Shown: positions 23,078-23,081 of the stretch, one piece after another
Numbering within the stretch: the stretch's first letter is position 1
Layout of the letters: each line of letters begins with the position of its first letter
Assembly: GCA_019689695.1 (NCBI GenBank)
Contig: JADGHA010000010.1
Span: forward strand, 1 to 23,081
Direction of reading: 5' to 3'
DNA: 23,081 bases
Origin: Micromonosporaceae bacterium
Lineage (GTDB): Bacteria > Actinomycetota > Actinomycetes > Mycobacteriales > Micromonosporaceae
Made by a program: the position numbers and the translations under genes
Notes under the pieces: generated by a model
Told to the model about the DNA's origin: nothing
The model's input: only the letters and a program-made list of their open reading frames with translations
The model's database searches: none

Positions 23078-23081
23078 ATAG

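Larger units (their letters stand above)
22738..23081. other. Gene-poor region upstream of the SARP gene
   Basis: This stretch of 344 bp (428 bp if the regulator starts at 22653) has no ORF with convincing protein character. It presumably holds the SARP promoter and perhaps the promoter of a gene beyond the window. The last 120 bp are clearly less GC-rich than the rest, and several inverted repeats are present (22751-22772, 23052-23077). No tRNA or known RNA was recognised. Confidence 0.5.

Overview
The window is very GC-rich, with G/C-dominated third codon positions, frequent GTG starts and stop-start overlaps of the GTGA type. Several genes appear to be leaderless. A GH10 xylanase, an LppU-like Gly/Tyr-rich membrane protein, a GT87 mannosyltransferase and a large SARP regulator together point to a filamentous actinomycete, most likely Micromonosporaceae (Actinoplanes/Micromonospora relatives). 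That family assignment is inference from gene content, not from a marker gene.

Layout, left to right. A GNAT acetyltransferase (minus) diverges from a fructosamine/ketosamine-3-kinase (plus). Next on plus is a tight run of moaA, a MoaD-type sulfur carrier and a membrane-anchored metallophosphoesterase. A large fusion gene follows, with an N-terminal PHP phosphoesterase plus zinc ribbon, a repetitive linker and a C-terminal UvrD-type SF1 helicase. It converges, across a 14-bp inverted repeat, on a 1137-residue secreted multimodular GH10 xylanase (minus). Upstream of the xylanase is a type A24 prepilin peptidase (minus). Then on plus come the LppU-like protein, an ORC/AAA-type ATPase, a DoxX-like membrane protein with an Arg-rich heptad-repeat tail, and a GT87 polyprenol-mannose glycosyltransferase. 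A convergent minus-strand operon follows: small ORF, moaC, mog/moaB, moeA, moaE. A large AfsR/SARP-type regulator (minus) comes last, then about 340-430 bp without a convincing gene, less GC-rich at the far right.

How the genes fit together. Molybdenum cofactor synthesis is split into two blocks about 14 kb apart: moaA+moaD on plus, and moaC-mog-moeA-moaE on minus. Together they cover GTP to cPMP (MoaA, MoaC), cPMP to molybdopterin (MoaD with MoaE), adenylylation (Mog-type) and molybdate insertion (MoeA). The adenylyltransferase that activates MoaD (MoeB/MoeZ) is not here. The xylanase, GT87 enzyme, prepilin peptidase and LppU-like protein concern secretion and the cell envelope. The SARP regulator may control genes beyond the right edge.

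The most interesting signals are: the PHP/zinc-ribbon/UvrD fusion; a recurrent TANNNT-like hexamer ending 6-7 nt before the start codon of several genes, suggesting leaderless transcription; a CTAG-rich, 10-bp-phased repeat cluster before the ATPase gene; a palindrome containing an actinobacterial DnaA-box match at the left edge; the heptad-repeat tail of the DoxX-like protein; and a small uncharacterised ORF heading the moaC operon. No tRNA, rRNA, CRISPR array, insertion sequence or integrase was seen.
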